Assembly (NCBI GenBank): GCA_022843405.1
Contig: JALHNQ010000007.1
Span: forward strand, 33,608-97,607
From: Methylocystis sp.
GTDB taxonomy: Bacteria > Pseudomonadota > Alphaproteobacteria > Rhizobiales > Beijerinckiaceae
Length of the DNA: 64,000 nt
Reading direction: 5' to 3'
The notes under the pieces were generated by a model. The model was not told the origin of the DNA and did no database searches. It was given only the letters and a program-made list of their open reading frames with translations. This document shows positions 18,270 to 28,324 of the stretch, piece after piece; positions within the stretch are counted from its first letter, which is position 1; each line of letters begins with the position of its first letter. Position numbers and translations under genes: made by a program.

Positions 18270-18815
18270 ATGACTTGGCGCAGCCTTCTCGATTGCGTCG
18301 TTGTGCCCCGCAACGCCTCGCTCCTCATTCTCGCCGCGGCCGTCGCGGCGATCGGCGGCGCCTGGGCCTATGAGGCCCTGGGCTTTCTGCCCTGCGAGCT
18401 TTGCTATAAGGAGCGCATTCCCTATTACGCGGCCTTCGCCCTTGCGCCGCTCGCCGCCTTCGCCGCGCAAACGGGCAGGGAGCGCGTGGCGCGCGCGGCC
18501 TTCCTGTTGATGGCGCTGCTTTTCGCCGGCGACGCCATCCTTTCGATCTATCATTCAGGCGTCGAGTGGAAGATTTTCTCCGGACCCAGCGATTGCTCGG
18601 GCCCGCTCACGACGGCGCCGTCGGTCGCAGATTTCATGAAGCAGCTTCAAACGACGAAAGTCGTGCGTTGCGACCAGCCGAATTTGTGGATTTTCGGCCT
18701 GACGCTCGCGAACTGGAACGTCGCCATTTCAGCAGCGCTGGCGGCGCTGGCGGGTTACGCTTCGTGGGCGCGCTGGCGCAATCAACCAATTGAATTAAAC
18801 TCTTTCGAAAGCTGA
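18270..18815 (+). CDS. dsbB: Disulfide bond formation protein DsbB
   Basis: A four-helix inner-membrane protein of 181 residues that reoxidises DsbA and passes electrons to quinone. The first redox pair is Cys42/Cys45 (PCELC) after helix one; the second is Cys109 (PSDCSG) and Cys134 (VVRCDQPN) in the periplasmic loop. This pattern and length are typical of alphaproteobacterial DsbB. The ATG at 18270 places the first helix as usual; an in-frame TTG at 18234 that overlaps the previous stop is the alternative start. It is immediately followed, six bases later, by the Shedu-like gene. Confidence 0.85.
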   Translation: MTWRSLLDCVVVPRNASLLILAAAVAAIGGAWAYEALGFLPCELCYKERIPYYAAFALAPLAAFAAQTGRERVARAAFLLMALLFAGDAILSIYHSGVEWKIFSGPSDCSGPLTTAPSVADFMKQLQTTKVVRCDQPNLWIFGLTLANWNVAISAALAALAGYASWARWRNQPIELNSFES

Positions 18816-18821
18816 AGTCTC

Positions 18822-19478
18822 ATGACACACACATGGTCCTGGCTCGATAAGCACGGAGTTTCGAGACCCGTTGGTGGCGCAACCGCGATTTGTGATGCGT
18901 TTGTCGATCTGCTTGAAAAGCGTCCCGGCGAGGAAGAAGCCATCCAACAGTTTCTTGCTGCGAACCCCTTCTTCCTTTCTGAACAGCTTCCGCATTGCCA
19001 CTACGTAATTCCCAAGTTTCGCTTTGGGGGCCAGTATGTCTCCGATTTCTTGCTACCGGAGATGACTTCAGGAGGAACCTTTTGGACCTTCGTAGAGCTT
19101 GAGCCAGCCAACGCAAAGCTTGTTACGACCAAAGGCCAGTTTGCGGAACGAGTGCGAGGCGGCCTTCAGCAGTTACAAGACTGGCAAATGTGGGTGGAGG
19201 ACAATCGTGATCACGCCATCCGGCCAAGGCCGAATGGCCTCGGTCTAGGAGATATAGCAGGTATTTGGACTTGGCTGGTCGTGGGAAGAAGAGCCAATAT
19301 CAACGACGAATTTAATCGCCTACGACGGCAGGCAACAAAAGACAAAGGCCTGACGATAATGACCTACGATCGGCTGATCGAACGGTATCGGCAGCGAGCC
19401 GAGTTCTGGGACAATTTCGATCCAATCAAAGCGGTCCAACAGTTTGCGTCTGGGCCGGTACCGCCGTGGGACCGTTAA
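18822..19478 (+). CDS. Shedu-like (DUF4263) protein, possible phage-defence nuclease
   Basis: A 218-residue protein with the layout of the Shedu/DUF4263 domain. An EEEAIQQFLAANPFFL helix resembles the usual EE.LQ.FL..NP.LL, then come PKFRFGGQYVSDFLL and FVELEPANAKLVTTKG, and an amphipathic helix RGGLQQLQDWQMWVEDN that matches the Q..DW motif. By PD-(D/E)XK logic Asp75, Glu92 and position 94 would be the active-site residues, but 94 is Glu rather than Lys (ELE). Shedu proteins are single-gene anti-phage nucleases; this one lacks a long N-terminal sensor domain. The gene is visibly less GC-rich than dsbB and rlmN on either side, which suggests horizontal transfer. Its stop is four bases from the convergent rlmN stop. 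Confidence 0.7.
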   Translation: MTHTWSWLDKHGVSRPVGGATAICDAFVDLLEKRPGEEEAIQQFLAANPFFLSEQLPHCHYVIPKFRFGGQYVSDFLLPEMTSGGTFWTFVELEPANAKLVTTKGQFAERVRGGLQQLQDWQMWVEDNRDHAIRPRPNGLGLGDIAGIWTWLVVGRRANINDEFNRLRRQATKDKGLTIMTYDRLIERYRQRAEFWDNFDPIKAVQQFASGPVPPWDR

Positions 19479-19482
19479 GAGG

Positions 19483-20664
19483 TCAGCCCGCCGCCATCCG
19501 AGCGCTCGCCCTAAGCTTCTCCGTCTCGCTCTTCAGCTGACCGCAGGCGGCGAGAATGTCGCGGCCGCGCGGGGTGCGCACCGGGCTGGCGTAGCCGGCG
19601 CTAAACACGATGTCGGAGAAGCGCTCAATCGTTTGCCAATCCGAACATTCGTAAGGCGCGCCCGGCCAGGGATTGAACGGGATCAGATTGATCTTGGCCG
19701 GCAGGCCTTTGAGGAGCCGGACCAACTCCTTGGCGTCGGCGGGCGAATCATTCACGCCTTTCAGCATCACATATTCGAAGGTGATGCGCCTTGCGTTCGA
19801 CGCGCCGGGATAGTCGCGACAGGCCTGCAGCAGCTCCTTGATCGGATATTTCCTGTTGAGCGGCACGAGTTCATTGCGCAGATCGTCGCGCACGGCGTGC
19901 AGCGAGATCGCTAAGGCTGGCCCGCATTCGGCGCCAAGGCGTTCGATCTGCGGCACGACGCCCGAAGTCGAGACGGTGATGCGGCGCTTGGAGAGCGCAA
20001 GCCCGTCGCCGTCGGCCATGACCTCGACCGCCGCCATGACGCTATCGAGATTGTAGAGCGGTTCGCCCATGCCCATGAAGACGATGTTGGAGACGGCGCG
20101 CACGCCTTCGCCGGAGGGCACGAGACCATCGGTCGGCCGCTCGCGATCGGGAAAATCGCCGAGACGCTGCCTTGCGACGAGCAATTGTCCGACGATCTCG
20201 GCGGTCGTCAGATTGCGCACGAGCCGCTGGGTGCCGGTGTGGCAGAAGCTGCAGTTCAAGGTGCAACCGACCTGCGAGGAGACGCAAAGCGTGCCGCGAT
20301 CGCTCTCCGGAATATAGACGCATTCGACTTCCGCGCCTTTGTCGAAGGCGTCGACCGGTTGCAGTCGCAGCAGCCATTTGCGCGTGCCGTCGACCGAGAC
20401 CTGCTCCTCGACGATGTCCGGCAGGCGCAGTGCGAAGGCGCCGGCGAGCTGCGCCCGCAGCGCCTTAGAGACATTCAGCATTTCGCTAAACTCGCGCGCG
20501 CCGCGAAAATAGATCCAGTGCCAGAGTTGCGACACGCGCATGCGGATTTCGCGCTCGGGCAGGCCGAATCCGCGCAAGGCGTCGCCTATCTCCGCTCGGG
20601 TCATGCCGGCAAGCGAAGCCTCAAGCGTTGGAACAGGCGCTGCGGAAGTGTCGGGCAGATTCAT
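19483..20664 (-). CDS. rlmN: 23S rRNA/tRNA adenine-C2 methyltransferase RlmN
   Basis: A 393-residue radical SAM enzyme that methylates A2503 of 23S rRNA and A37 of some tRNAs. The Fe-S cluster motif is CTLNCSFC (CxxxCxxC). The two catalytic cysteines are visible in [11 protein letters not shown] and near the C-terminus in [13 protein letters not shown]. Family landmarks VSSQVGC and [10 protein letters not shown] are intact. The ATG at 20664 has GAGGGG upstream and gives the usual family length; the frame stays open to 20916 but that would overlap the MFS transporter start. It converges with the Shedu-like gene. Confidence 0.95.
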   Translation of the reverse strand: MNLPDTSAAPVPTLEASLAGMTRAEIGDALRGFGLPEREIRMRVSQLWHWIYFRGAREFSEMLNVSKALRAQLAGAFALRLPDIVEEQVSVDGTRKWLLRLQPVDAFDKGAEVECVYIPESDRGTLCVSSQVGCTLNCSFCHTGTQRLVRNLTTAEIVGQLLVARQRLGDFPDRERPTDGLVPSGEGVRAVSNIVFMGMGEPLYNLDSVMAAVEVMADGDGLALSKRRITVSTSGVVPQIERLGAECGPALAISLHAVRDDLRNELVPLNRKYPIKELLQACRDYPGASNARRITFEYVMLKGVNDSPADAKELVRLLKGLPAKINLIPFNPWPGAPYECSDWQTIERFSDIVFSAGYASPVRTPRGRDILAACGQLKSETEKLRASARMAAG

Positions 20665-20824
20665 GAACCCCTCGGGAACCGCCCTTATATCATGTCTCCC
20701 CGCGATTTTTGCGAGCCCGCTGCTAAGCCGTCGCCGAGGCGGCTTCGTCCTTCCTTGATATCGTCCGGTGTAACCGATAAAGCCTGCGCGCTCACGCCCC
20801 AGACGGCCGACGGAGCAAAACCCC

Positions 20825-22387
20825 TTGCACAGCGCCGCGCCAGACGAATCCGATTCTTCGCTCAAGGCGACGCGCCGGGAGTGGATCGGGCTCGCCGTCA
20901 TCGCCCTGCCATGCATGGTTTATTCGATGGACCTCACGGTCCTCAATCTCGCCATTCCATCGCTGACCGCCGATCTGCGGCCGAGCGCGTCGCAACTGCT
21001 CTGGATCATCGACATCTACGGCTTCATGGTCGCCGGTTTTCTGATGATCATGGGCGGGCTTGGCGACCGCATCGGACGGCGCAAGGTTCTGCTGCTGGGC
21101 GCCGCCGCCTTCGCCGCAATGTCGATCCTCGCCGCGTTCTCGCATTCGGCGCAAACGCTCATTCTCGCGCGCGCCGCGCTTGGAATTGCGGGAGCGACGC
21201 TCGCGCCTTCGACGCTGTCATTGATCACCAACATGTTCCGCAATCCTCAGGAGCGAACCTTTGCGGTCAGCATGTGGATTTCGGCCTTCTCCGGCGGCGC
21301 CATCATCGGTCCACTCGTCGGTGGCGCGCTGATTCAGAATTTCGGTTGGAGCTCGGTCTTCATCGCCGGCGTTCCGGTGATGGTCGTTTTGCTCATTCTC
21401 GGGCCGATTCTCCTGCCGGAATATCGCGATCCGAAGGCGGGCCGACTGGATATCGCCAGCGCGCTCCTGTCGCTCGCGGCCGTATTGTCCTTCATTTTCG
21501 GATTGAAGCGCGCCGCCGAGGCGGGCTTTGGCGCTGACTCGATCGGGTCGATGGCGGCGGGCGTCACGCTCGCCCTGCTGTTCCTGCGCCGGCAGGCGCG
21601 GCTCGAGGACCCGCTGATCGATCTTGCGCTGTTCCGGTCGCGGTCGCTCAACGTGGCGCTGTGCATCAACATCCTCGGCGTCTTCTTCATGTTCGGGGCG
21701 TTCATCCTGCTCGGGCAGTATTATCAGCTCGTCGCGGGATTGACGCCGCTCGACGCCGGACTGTGGTCGATGCCGTCGGCGATCATTTTCACGGCCGGCT
21801 CCTTCGTGACGCCCGCGCTCGCGCGCCGGATCAAGCCTGTCGATCTACTCGCAGGGGGACTCGTCGTTTCGGGTCTCGGATGTGTCGGCCTTGGGCTCGC
21901 GAGCGGATTTTACGGCATCCTCCTGTCTTCACTGCTGCTCGTCGGCTTCACGCCGGTCATCGCGCTGACGACGGAGATCATCGTCACCTCGGCGCCGCCG
22001 GAGCGCGCCGGCGCGGCCTCCGCGCTGTCGGAAACCGCGAATGAACTCGGCGGCGCGCTCGGCATCGGCGTGCTTGGCAGTCTCGGAACGGCGATCTACC
22101 GGGCCAAAATGGCCGGCGTCGTCGCCGGGCTTCCGGCCAATGTCGCCGAGATGGCCGGAGCGACGCTTGCCGGCGCGGCGGACTCGGTCAAGTTTCTGCC
22201 CCCTGAACAGGCTGAGCGGACGCTTGCCGCCGCGCGCGACGCTTTCAACGCTGGATTTCAGGCGACCGCATGGCTCGGCGCCCTGGGACTTTTCGGCGCC
22301 GCGCTCGCGACGAAGATTGCGCTCAAGGAAGCGCGATCGGCGTCGGTTGCCGGCGCGAACGAAAAGCCGGATTCAGCCGCAGCATAG
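20825..22387 (+). CDS. MFS transporter, DHA2 (14-helix) drug exporter type
   Basis: A 520-residue proton-driven exporter of the QacA/EmrB type. Family marks are the first-helix segment [13 protein letters not shown], the loop motif [11 protein letters not shown] between helices 2 and 3, and the motif C stretch [15 protein letters not shown] in helix 5. Fourteen hydrophobic segments can be counted. The start is a TTG at 20825; a later start is possible because the first 35 residues are polar. The substrate is unknown; relatives export quaternary ammonium compounds, dyes or other toxic cations. No regulator gene lies next to it. Confidence 0.85.
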   Translation: MHSAAPDESDSSLKATRREWIGLAVIALPCMVYSMDLTVLNLAIPSLTADLRPSASQLLWIIDIYGFMVAGFLMIMGGLGDRIGRRKVLLLGAAAFAAMSILAAFSHSAQTLILARAALGIAGATLAPSTLSLITNMFRNPQERTFAVSMWISAFSGGAIIGPLVGGALIQNFGWSSVFIAGVPVMVVLLILGPILLPEYRDPKAGRLDIASALLSLAAVLSFIFGLKRAAEAGFGADSIGSMAAGVTLALLFLRRQARLEDPLIDLALFRSRSLNVALCINILGVFFMFGAFILLGQYYQLVAGLTPLDAGLWSMPSAIIFTAGSFVTPALARRIKPVDLLAGGLVVSGLGCVGLGLASGFYGILLSSLLLVGFTPVIALTTEIIVTSAPPERAGAASALSETANELGGALGIGVLGSLGTAIYRAKMAGVVAGLPANVAEMAGATLAGAADSVKFLPPEQAERTLAAARDAFNAGFQATAWLGALGLFGAALATKIALKEARSASVAGANEKPDSAAA

Positions 22388-22472
22388 CGCATCCTTCGTC
22401 ACGGCCTTGTCACCTTGCGCGGGGAGCCTTAGCCTTGCGCGTTTTCTTAGTTTTTACGTGTGGGGTAATTTC

Positions 22473-23585
22473 ATGCGGCTTGCATCATATAACGTGGAGA
22501 ACCTTTTCGATCGCGCCCGCGCGATGAATCTCAAGAGCGCCGCCGAGGGCAAGCCGATCCTCGAACGTTTCGCCGAATTGAGCGGACTGCTCGCTCAGCC
22601 GTCCTACAGCGCTGCGGCCAAGAAGCGCATGGCGAAGCTCCTCATGGAGCTCGGCTTGGAGAAATCCGACACCGGGGATTTTGTCATCCTGCGGCGCAAC
22701 CGAGGTTCCTTGCTCAGACGGCCGAGGTCGGGCGGCGTCGAAATCATCGCCGATGGGCGCGCCGATTGGGTTGGATCGCTCGAATTGATCGACGAGCCGA
22801 TCGACGAGCAGGCGATGAGAAATACGGCGCGCGTGATGCGAGATGTCGAAGCGGACGTTTTGGGAGTCGTCGAAGTCGAAAGCCGGCCAGTGCTGCGGGA
22901 TTTCAATAATGACGTGATCTCCGCGCTTGGCGGCGAAGCATACCGTCACGCCATGGTGATCGACGGAAACGACACGCGCGGCATCGATGTCGGCCTGCTG
23001 ACCCGGCGGGAATTTCCGATCGGTCTGCTCCGCAGCCATGTCGACGACATGATGGGCGAGCGCGAGCTTATTTTTTCGCGCGACTGCGCCGAATATGAGG
23101 TGACGACGCCCGCCGGCGCGCGCATTCTGCTGATGCTCAATCACTTCAAGAGCAAGGGCTACGGCTCGCAGCAATCGTCCAACGACAGACGCCGCAATCA
23201 GGCGCAGCGCGTCGCGGACATTTATGACGAGCGCGTCGCGATGGGGATCAAGAACATTGCCGTGTTGGGTGATTTCAACGATACGCCGGACAGCGCACCC
23301 TTGAGTCCGCTGATCCAGGGGACGGATCTGAAGGACATTTTTCTTCATCCGACATTCGACGACGGCGGTTATCCGGGCACCTACGGCAATTGCTCAGCCG
23401 AAAATAAAATCGATTTCATTTTGCTGTCGCCGGCGCTGTTCGACAAGGTCACCGGCGGCGGCGTGTTTCGCAAGGGCATGTGGCCGGGCGCACGCGCGCG
23501 GCGCTGGGAAGCCTATCCGGAAGTCGCGCGCAAGGTCGACGCCGCTTCCGATCACGCGGCGATATGGGCGGACATAAATATCTAG
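22473..23585 (+). CDS. Endonuclease/exonuclease/phosphatase family protein
   Basis: A 370-residue protein with the EEP fold. It starts with the classic MRLASYNVENLFD strand, then has VEADVLGVVEVES (metal-binding Glu), LLMLNHFKSKGYG, VLGDFNDTPDSAP (Asp/Asn pair) and a final SDHAAIWADI with the catalytic His. No signal peptide is seen. The family includes nucleases and lipid or sugar phosphatases; the target is unknown. A longer frame from 22041 overlaps the transporter and is not credible. It follows the MFS gene by 85 bp. Confidence 0.85.
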   Translation: MRLASYNVENLFDRARAMNLKSAAEGKPILERFAELSGLLAQPSYSAAAKKRMAKLLMELGLEKSDTGDFVILRRNRGSLLRRPRSGGVEIIADGRADWVGSLELIDEPIDEQAMRNTARVMRDVEADVLGVVEVESRPVLRDFNNDVISALGGEAYRHAMVIDGNDTRGIDVGLLTRREFPIGLLRSHVDDMMGERELIFSRDCAEYEVTTPAGARILLMLNHFKSKGYGSQQSSNDRRRNQAQRVADIYDERVAMGIKNIAVLGDFNDTPDSAPLSPLIQGTDLKDIFLHPTFDDGGYPGTYGNCSAENKIDFILLSPALFDKVTGGGVFRKGMWPGARARRWEAYPEVARKVDAASDHAAIWADINI

Positions 23586-23811
23586 CTCGAAATTCGCTCC
23601 ATCAGCGCGCGCCCCGGCGCATACGTCCAGCCGCCTATGCCGACATAAATGCGTCCGGCCTTTCGAGTCATTGGCGTTCCAGCCTGGGGACATCGAGGGC
23701 TTGAGAGTTGCTCCCGTTGCGCCATCTTAGCGGCGTCGTGTTGGTATATTTGTCTATAGCGCCGGACGTCGATGGGCGACGTTCGCCGGCGACGTTCGGG
23801 GAGAAGGCGCA

Positions 23812-25137
23812 ATGGCGGCGAATGTTATGTGGAAAATCCTTTTCGCGCTGGCCGCGATGGCGCTGGCCGCCTGCGATCGCGGACCGGAACTGCCGGAAAG
23901 CGCGGGATACGGACCCCATCCGGCGCTGCCTGACCCCCATCCGACAGGCGCCTTTCCCTATGTGAACATCGCGCATGCGGTGGGTTGGCGAGGCGTCGAA
24001 AAGCCGGTGCCTGCGGAGGGTCTGAGCGTCGAGGCGTTTTCGAGGGGGCTCGATCATCCGCGCTGGTTGTACGAATTGCCCAACGGCGACATTCTGGTCG
24101 CCGAATCCGATGCGCCGAAGTCGGAAGATGAAGGCGGCGGCGTCCGCGGCTTCATCATGCGCCTTTACATGAATCAGGCTGGCGGGGATCGGCCGAGCGC
24201 AAACCGGATCACGCTGCTGCGCGACGCGGACGGCGACGGCGTCGCTGAGACCAAGGAAGTTTTTCTGGAAAATCTCAACTCGCCCTTCGGCATGGCGCTG
24301 GTGGGCAATCAACTCTACGTCGCCAACGCCGATTCTCTCGTGCGCTTTCCCTATAAGGAGGGCGACACACGCATCGAAGCGCCGCCGGAGAAAGTCGTCG
24401 ATCTGCCGTCGGGACGCAATCACCACTGGACCAAGAGCCTTGTCGCCGACCCGGTGGGGTCGCGTCTTTACGTGGGCGTCGGGTCGAACTCGAATGTCGG
24501 CGAACACGGGATGGAGGAGGAGCATAACCGCGCCGTCATTCTCGAGATCAATCCGGTGACGGGGGAGATGCGCGTATTTGCTTCCGGCTTGCGCAATCCG
24601 GTCGGGATGGACTGGAATCCTGCGACCGGCGACCTCTGGGCCGCGGTGAACGAGCGTGACGAACTCGGCGACAATCTGGTGCCTGATTACATGACCGGGG
24701 TGCGTGAAGGCGCGTTTTACGGCTGGCCATACAGCTACTACGGCCAGCACGTTGACGTACGCGCGCAGCCGCAGAATCCGGAACTCGTCAAACAGGCCAT
24801 CCAGCCTGATTACGCGCTCGGCTCGCATACGTCCTCGCTCGGATTGGCGTTTGTCACAGACGCCAACCTCGGGCCGTTCCAGCACGGCGCGATCATCGGC
24901 CAGCACGGCTCGTGGAACCGCAATCCGCGCGCCGGCTATCGCGTCATTTTCGTAAAATTCGAAAACGGCGCGCCGGTCGGCGGGCCGAAGGAGGTGCTGA
25001 CCGGCTTCTTGAACGAGCGCGGCGAAGCGCAGGGCAGGCCGGTCGGGGTCATCATCGACAAGCGCGGCGGGCTGCTCGTCGCCGATGACGTCGGCGGCGT
25101 CGTGTGGCGCGTCAACGCCAAGAAGGACGCCAACTGA
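23812..25137 (+). CDS. Lipoprotein, PQQ-type sorbosone/glucose dehydrogenase family
   Basis: A 441-residue exported lipoprotein. The signal ends in LAACDRG, so Cys21 or a close residue is the lipidated site. The body is a six-bladed beta-propeller of the L-sorbosone dehydrogenase/GdhB type: [70 protein letters not shown] and [20 protein letters not shown] blocks. Enzymes of this family oxidise sugars or alcohols with PQQ in the periplasm. GGGGAGAAGG precedes the ATG. No PQQ synthesis gene lies in the window, and the substrate is unknown. Confidence 0.8.
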   Translation: MAANVMWKILFALAAMALAACDRGPELPESAGYGPHPALPDPHPTGAFPYVNIAHAVGWRGVEKPVPAEGLSVEAFSRGLDHPRWLYELPNGDILVAESDAPKSEDEGGGVRGFIMRLYMNQAGGDRPSANRITLLRDADGDGVAETKEVFLENLNSPFGMALVGNQLYVANADSLVRFPYKEGDTRIEAPPEKVVDLPSGRNHHWTKSLVADPVGSRLYVGVGSNSNVGEHGMEEEHNRAVILEINPVTGEMRVFASGLRNPVGMDWNPATGDLWAAVNERDELGDNLVPDYMTGVREGAFYGWPYSYYGQHVDVRAQPQNPELVKQAIQPDYALGSHTSSLGLAFVTDANLGPFQHGAIIGQHGSWNRNPRAGYRVIFVKFENGAPVGGPKEVLTGFLNERGEAQGRPVGVIIDKRGGLLVADDVGGVVWRVNAKKDAN

Positions 25138-25144
25138 CCAGGGC

Positions 25145-25370
25145 AATCGGGTGAAGGATTGTCATCCTCACCCTCATCCTGAGGAGCCGCCGCAAGTCGG
25201 GTTTACCCGACTTGCGCATTTTAGCGTCGATCTCGGGCAAGCCCGAGATCGAAGGCGGCGTCTCGAAGGGCGAGGGTGAGGAAAAAAACGCGAAAACGGG
25301 CTTCCTCGTCCTTCGAGACGCGTGCTGCGCACGCTCCTCAGGATGAGGAAGCCCTTCACCCGATCGCCCC
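25145..25370. repeat. Dispersed multi-hairpin repeat, family A copy 1
   Basis: About 225 bp fill the gap between the propeller lipoprotein gene and the next gene. The outer arms (CTCATCCTGAGGA and TCCTCAGGATGAGG) are inverted. Inside are two perfect hairpins: GCAAGTCGGGT/ACCCGACTTGC and GATCTCGGGC/GCCCGAGATC. A nearly identical copy in the same orientation lies at 42480-42705 and a shortened one at 31490-31619. The layout is that of Rhizobiales palindromic intergenic elements; it may act as a transcript 3' structure. Confidence 0.9.
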
Positions 25371-25466
25371 GGCCAACTGACCTGCTTCGCTCGCATTTGG
25401 CCGCCGCCTGTGCTAACGGCTGCGGCCAGCCTGGCTTTACCGGGCTAAGTCAAGGGTCTGCAGCAG

Positions 25467-26243
25467 ATGTCCGATATTTTCCATGAGGTCGATGAAGACG
25501 TCCGGCGCGACAAGGCGGCGGAGCTTTGGCGGCGCTATCAGACGCCGATCGTGATTCTCGCCGTGCTGGTCGTCGCCGCGACCGGCGCCTGGAGCTATTA
25601 CCAGACCAATCGCCAAAAGGCGGCTGAGGCCGCCAACGCCCGCTTCGAAGCTGCGGTCGCGCTCGCGAATGACGGGAAGACCAAAGAAGCCGCCGCGGCC
25701 TTCGACGCGCTCGTCAAGGACGGTCCCAAGGGCTATGTGACGCTTGCCCGCATCCGCGCCGCGGAGCTGCGCCAGGACAAGGCGCGCGCGCTCGAGGAAT
25801 TGAGCGCGATCGCCGAGGACAAGAACGTCGACAAGCTTAATCAGGAAGTGGCGCTGCTGCGCGCCGCGCTGATCATTCTCGATGGCGGCGACCGCCAGCA
25901 AATGGAGCGCGCGCTCGGGCCGATGATGACGTCCAACGGCCCGTTCCGCTTCTCGGCGCAGGAATGGAACGGCCTCGACGCGCTCGCCAATAATGATTTC
26001 GAGGAAGCGGAGCGCGTTTTCAACATTTTGCTCAGCGACCGCGACGCCCCGCAATCGATGCGTCAGCGCGCCGCGGCCTATCGCGGACTGCTGCACGCCA
26101 AGCGCGGACCCAAGCCGGCGCCGGCGGCGCCGACACCCGGCGGCGCCACCGCCGGCAATGTCACTGTTACGCCGGTGATCGAACCCGAGGAAGGCGCCGC
26201 GTCTTCCGGCGACGCGCCTTTCGAGGTGAAGCCGTCGAAGTAA
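25467..26243 (+). CDS. Membrane-anchored TPR protein (YfgM-like)
   Basis: A 258-residue protein. A short cytoplasmic N-terminus ([20 protein letters not shown]) is followed by a membrane helix ([20 protein letters not shown]), a periplasmic set of TPR-like helices to about residue 205, and a low-complexity Ala/Pro/Gly tail. This is the arrangement of YfgM, an ancillary factor at the SecYEG translocon, and the gene lies directly before der, as yfgM-bamB-der do in many proteobacteria. BamB itself is not found between them here. It probably helps protein traffic into the periplasm. Confidence 0.8.
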   Translation: MSDIFHEVDEDVRRDKAAELWRRYQTPIVILAVLVVAATGAWSYYQTNRQKAAEAANARFEAAVALANDGKTKEAAAAFDALVKDGPKGYVTLARIRAAELRQDKARALEELSAIAEDKNVDKLNQEVALLRAALIILDGGDRQQMERALGPMMTSNGPFRFSAQEWNGLDALANNDFEEAERVFNILLSDRDAPQSMRQRAAAYRGLLHAKRGPKPAPAAPTPGGATAGNVTVTPVIEPEEGAASSGDAPFEVKPSK

Positions 26244-26271
26244 CGGGCGCCGGCGCGGCGAGAAACGAGTC

Positions 26272-27672
26272 ATGTCCTTTTCGCTCGCGATCATCGGCCG
26301 TCCGAACGTCGGCAAATCGACGCTGTTCAACCGGCTGACCGGCAAGAAGCTGGCGCTGGTCGACGATCGTCCCGGCGTCACCCGCGATCGCCGCGAGGGC
26401 GAGGCGAAACTCGCCGATCTGCGCTTCACCATCATCGACACGGCCGGGCTCGAGGAAGGCGCGACCGCGACGCTGGAAGGACGCATGCGCGCCCAGACCG
26501 AGAGCGCGATCCTTGCCGCCGACGCCATTCTCTTTCTCATCGATGCGCGCGCCGGCGTCACGCCTGACGACAAATATTTCGCCGATCTCGTCCGTCGCGC
26601 GGGGAAGCCCGTGATCCTGATCGCCAATAAGGCGGAAGGAAGGGCGGGGGAGGCTGGCGCCTATGACGCCTTCTCGCTGGGACTGGGCGATCCCGTGCCG
26701 CTGTCCGCCGAGCATGGCGAGGGCATGAGCGGACTCTACGACGCTTTGCGCGAGGCTCTTCCGGAAGAGACCGCCGAGCCAGACGAAATAGAAGTTCTCA
26801 CCCAAGAGAATCTGCGGGGCGATGACGAGGACGGCAGCGACCTCGACGTGACCAAGCCGCTGCGCATCGCGGTCGTCGGTCGACCCAACGCGGGAAAATC
26901 GACGCTGATCAATCGCATCCTCGGCGAGGAGCGGCTGCTGACCGGACCCGAAGCGGGGATCACGCGCGATTCGATCTCGGTCGATTTCATTTGGCGCGAC
27001 CGCAAGATGAAGCTCTTCGACACGGCCGGCCTGCGCAAGCGCGCCCGCGTCGTGGACAAGCTGGAAAAACTTTCAGCGGCTGACGCGCTGCGCGCCGTGC
27101 GATTCTCGGAAGTCGTCGTGCTGCTGGTCGATGCGACGATTCCGTTCGAAAAGCAGGACCTTTCCATCGCCGATCTCGCGGCCCGCGAAGGGCGTGCTGT
27201 CGTCATCGCGCTCGGCAAATGGGACTTGATCGAGGATCGCGGCGCGACGCTCGTGAAACTGCGCGAGGATGCCGAGCGCCTGCTGCCGCAACTGCGCGGC
27301 TGTCCGGTCGTGCCGGTGTCGGGCGCGACGGGGCAGGGGCTCGACAAGCTCATGCAGGCGATCGTCGCGGTCCACGAAACCTGGAATAAGCGCATCGCGA
27401 CGGGGCGGCTTAATCGATGGCTGCTGACCCAGGTCGAGGAGACGCCGCCGCCAGCGGTCTCAGGCCGGCGCATCAAGATTCGCTATATGACGCAGGCGAA
27501 GTCGCGGCCGCCGCATTTCGTGCTCTTTGGCAATCAGCTCGACGAATTGCCGACGAGCTACGAGCGCTTCCTGATCAACGGGCTGCGCAAGACTTTCGAG
27601 CTTCCCGGCGTGCCGATCCGGATTTCAAAAAAGGCGGGCGACAATCCTTATGCTGGAAAACGAAAGGACTAA
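26272..27672 (+). CDS. der: Ribosome biogenesis GTPase Der (EngA)
   Basis: A 466-residue GTPase with two G domains and a C-terminal KH-like domain, needed for 50S subunit assembly. The first domain has GRPNVGKS (about 9-16), DTAGLEE and NKAEG. The second has GRPNAGKST (about 203) and DTAGLRKR. The guanine-specificity motif of the second domain reads GKWD (Gly315) where the family normally has NKWD. The coding sequence there reads GGC AAA TGG GAC, so it is a real codon, not a frame error. The start ATG is 28 bp after the YfgM-like gene. The last codon overlaps the convergent next gene. Confidence 0.93.
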   Translation: MSFSLAIIGRPNVGKSTLFNRLTGKKLALVDDRPGVTRDRREGEAKLADLRFTIIDTAGLEEGATATLEGRMRAQTESAILAADAILFLIDARAGVTPDDKYFADLVRRAGKPVILIANKAEGRAGEAGAYDAFSLGLGDPVPLSAEHGEGMSGLYDALREALPEETAEPDEIEVLTQENLRGDDEDGSDLDVTKPLRIAVVGRPNAGKSTLINRILGEERLLTGPEAGITRDSISVDFIWRDRKMKLFDTAGLRKRARVVDKLEKLSAADALRAVRFSEVVVLLVDATIPFEKQDLSIADLAAREGRAVVIALGKWDLIEDRGATLVKLREDAERLLPQLRGCPVVPVSGATGQGLDKLMQAIVAVHETWNKRIATGRLNRWLLTQVEETPPPAVSGRRIKIRYMTQAKSRPPHFVLFGNQLDELPTSYERFLINGLRKTFELPGVPIRISKKAGDNPYAGKRKD

Positions 27673-28268
27673 GCCAGCGGCGGCGCTGCGCGCTCAAGCA
27701 CATTGCGCACCGACGCCGCAAAGGCGGCGCAATCGCGGGCCTCATAGAGGGCCATTCTCAGCGTCTTCGGCAATTCAAGCTGAACGCCGGCACCGAGGCG
27801 GCATCTGTTGCAGATATTGGCCGGATCGCGACCAGCGAGGCGATGGCCGTCTCCGACCGCCTTCGCCTTGAAGCCCGCGCTCGCAAGCGTCTCGCAAATG
27901 GCGTCGCGCAGAATCTCATGAAGGCCGCCGACCCAGATCGACGCATCGTCGCTCCGATCCTTGCGGCCATGAACGCCAATTGCGACCTCCGAGGCTGAGA
28001 CGAGCGCCAGCGCCTGCGGCTCGTCGAATCGCGTCGACGTGATATGCAGGCGTCCGCCGCTGGCTCCCTTCAGACCTTCGAAGCAATAGAGCGAGAAGCA
28101 GTCGGCCGCGATCGCCGCGGCGATCTCGGATGTTCCGCGCTCGATCAGCCCGCCGTGCGGCGCGACAACGGCGACGGGCGAGGCGCGTTCGTCGATGCGA
28201 ATGCGATAATCGACGCCTTCGATTTCATTGGCCGCAAGCGTTACGAAACTATCGTATCGATCCGCCAT
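27669..28268 (-). CDS. Poly-gamma-glutamate hydrolase family protein
   Basis: A 199-residue protein of the PghP family, first known from Bacillus phages. It has the zinc-binding start [19 protein letters not shown] (His and Glu ligands), [14 protein letters not shown] and a second metal-site region IGVHGRKD. The family cuts poly-gamma-glutamate; bacterial members are common in proteobacteria, with unclear natural substrates. No signal peptide is visible, so an intracellular gamma-glutamyl substrate is possible. The stop overlaps the end of der by four bases, tail to tail. Its start is 57 bp from the divergent methyltransferase start. Confidence 0.8.
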   Translation of the reverse strand: MADRYDSFVTLAANEIEGVDYRIRIDERASPVAVVAPHGGLIERGTSEIAAAIAADCFSLYCFEGLKGASGGRLHITSTRFDEPQALALVSASEVAIGVHGRKDRSDDASIWVGGLHEILRDAICETLASAGFKAKAVGDGHRLAGRDPANICNRCRLGAGVQLELPKTLRMALYEARDCAAFAASVRNVLERAAPPLA

Positions 28269-28324
28269 GTGATTAAAGGCCTCGACGCATGAGTCGGTTC
28301 GCTCGCTCGCTTAGGGAAACCATT

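Noticed and set aside
20185..21537. Plus-strand 450-codon frame across the start of the MFS gene
   Set aside because: Out of frame with the transporter and overlapping rlmN on the other strand; no motif.
23668..25146. Long open frame on the minus strand opposite the propeller lipoprotein gene
   Set aside because: It is the antisense of a clear family protein. Its residues are Arg/His/Asp-rich shadow composition, with no motif.
25437..26627. Minus-strand frame of about 396 codons opposite the YfgM-like gene and der
   Set aside because: It spans two well-supported genes on the other strand and has Arg/Ser-rich shadow composition.
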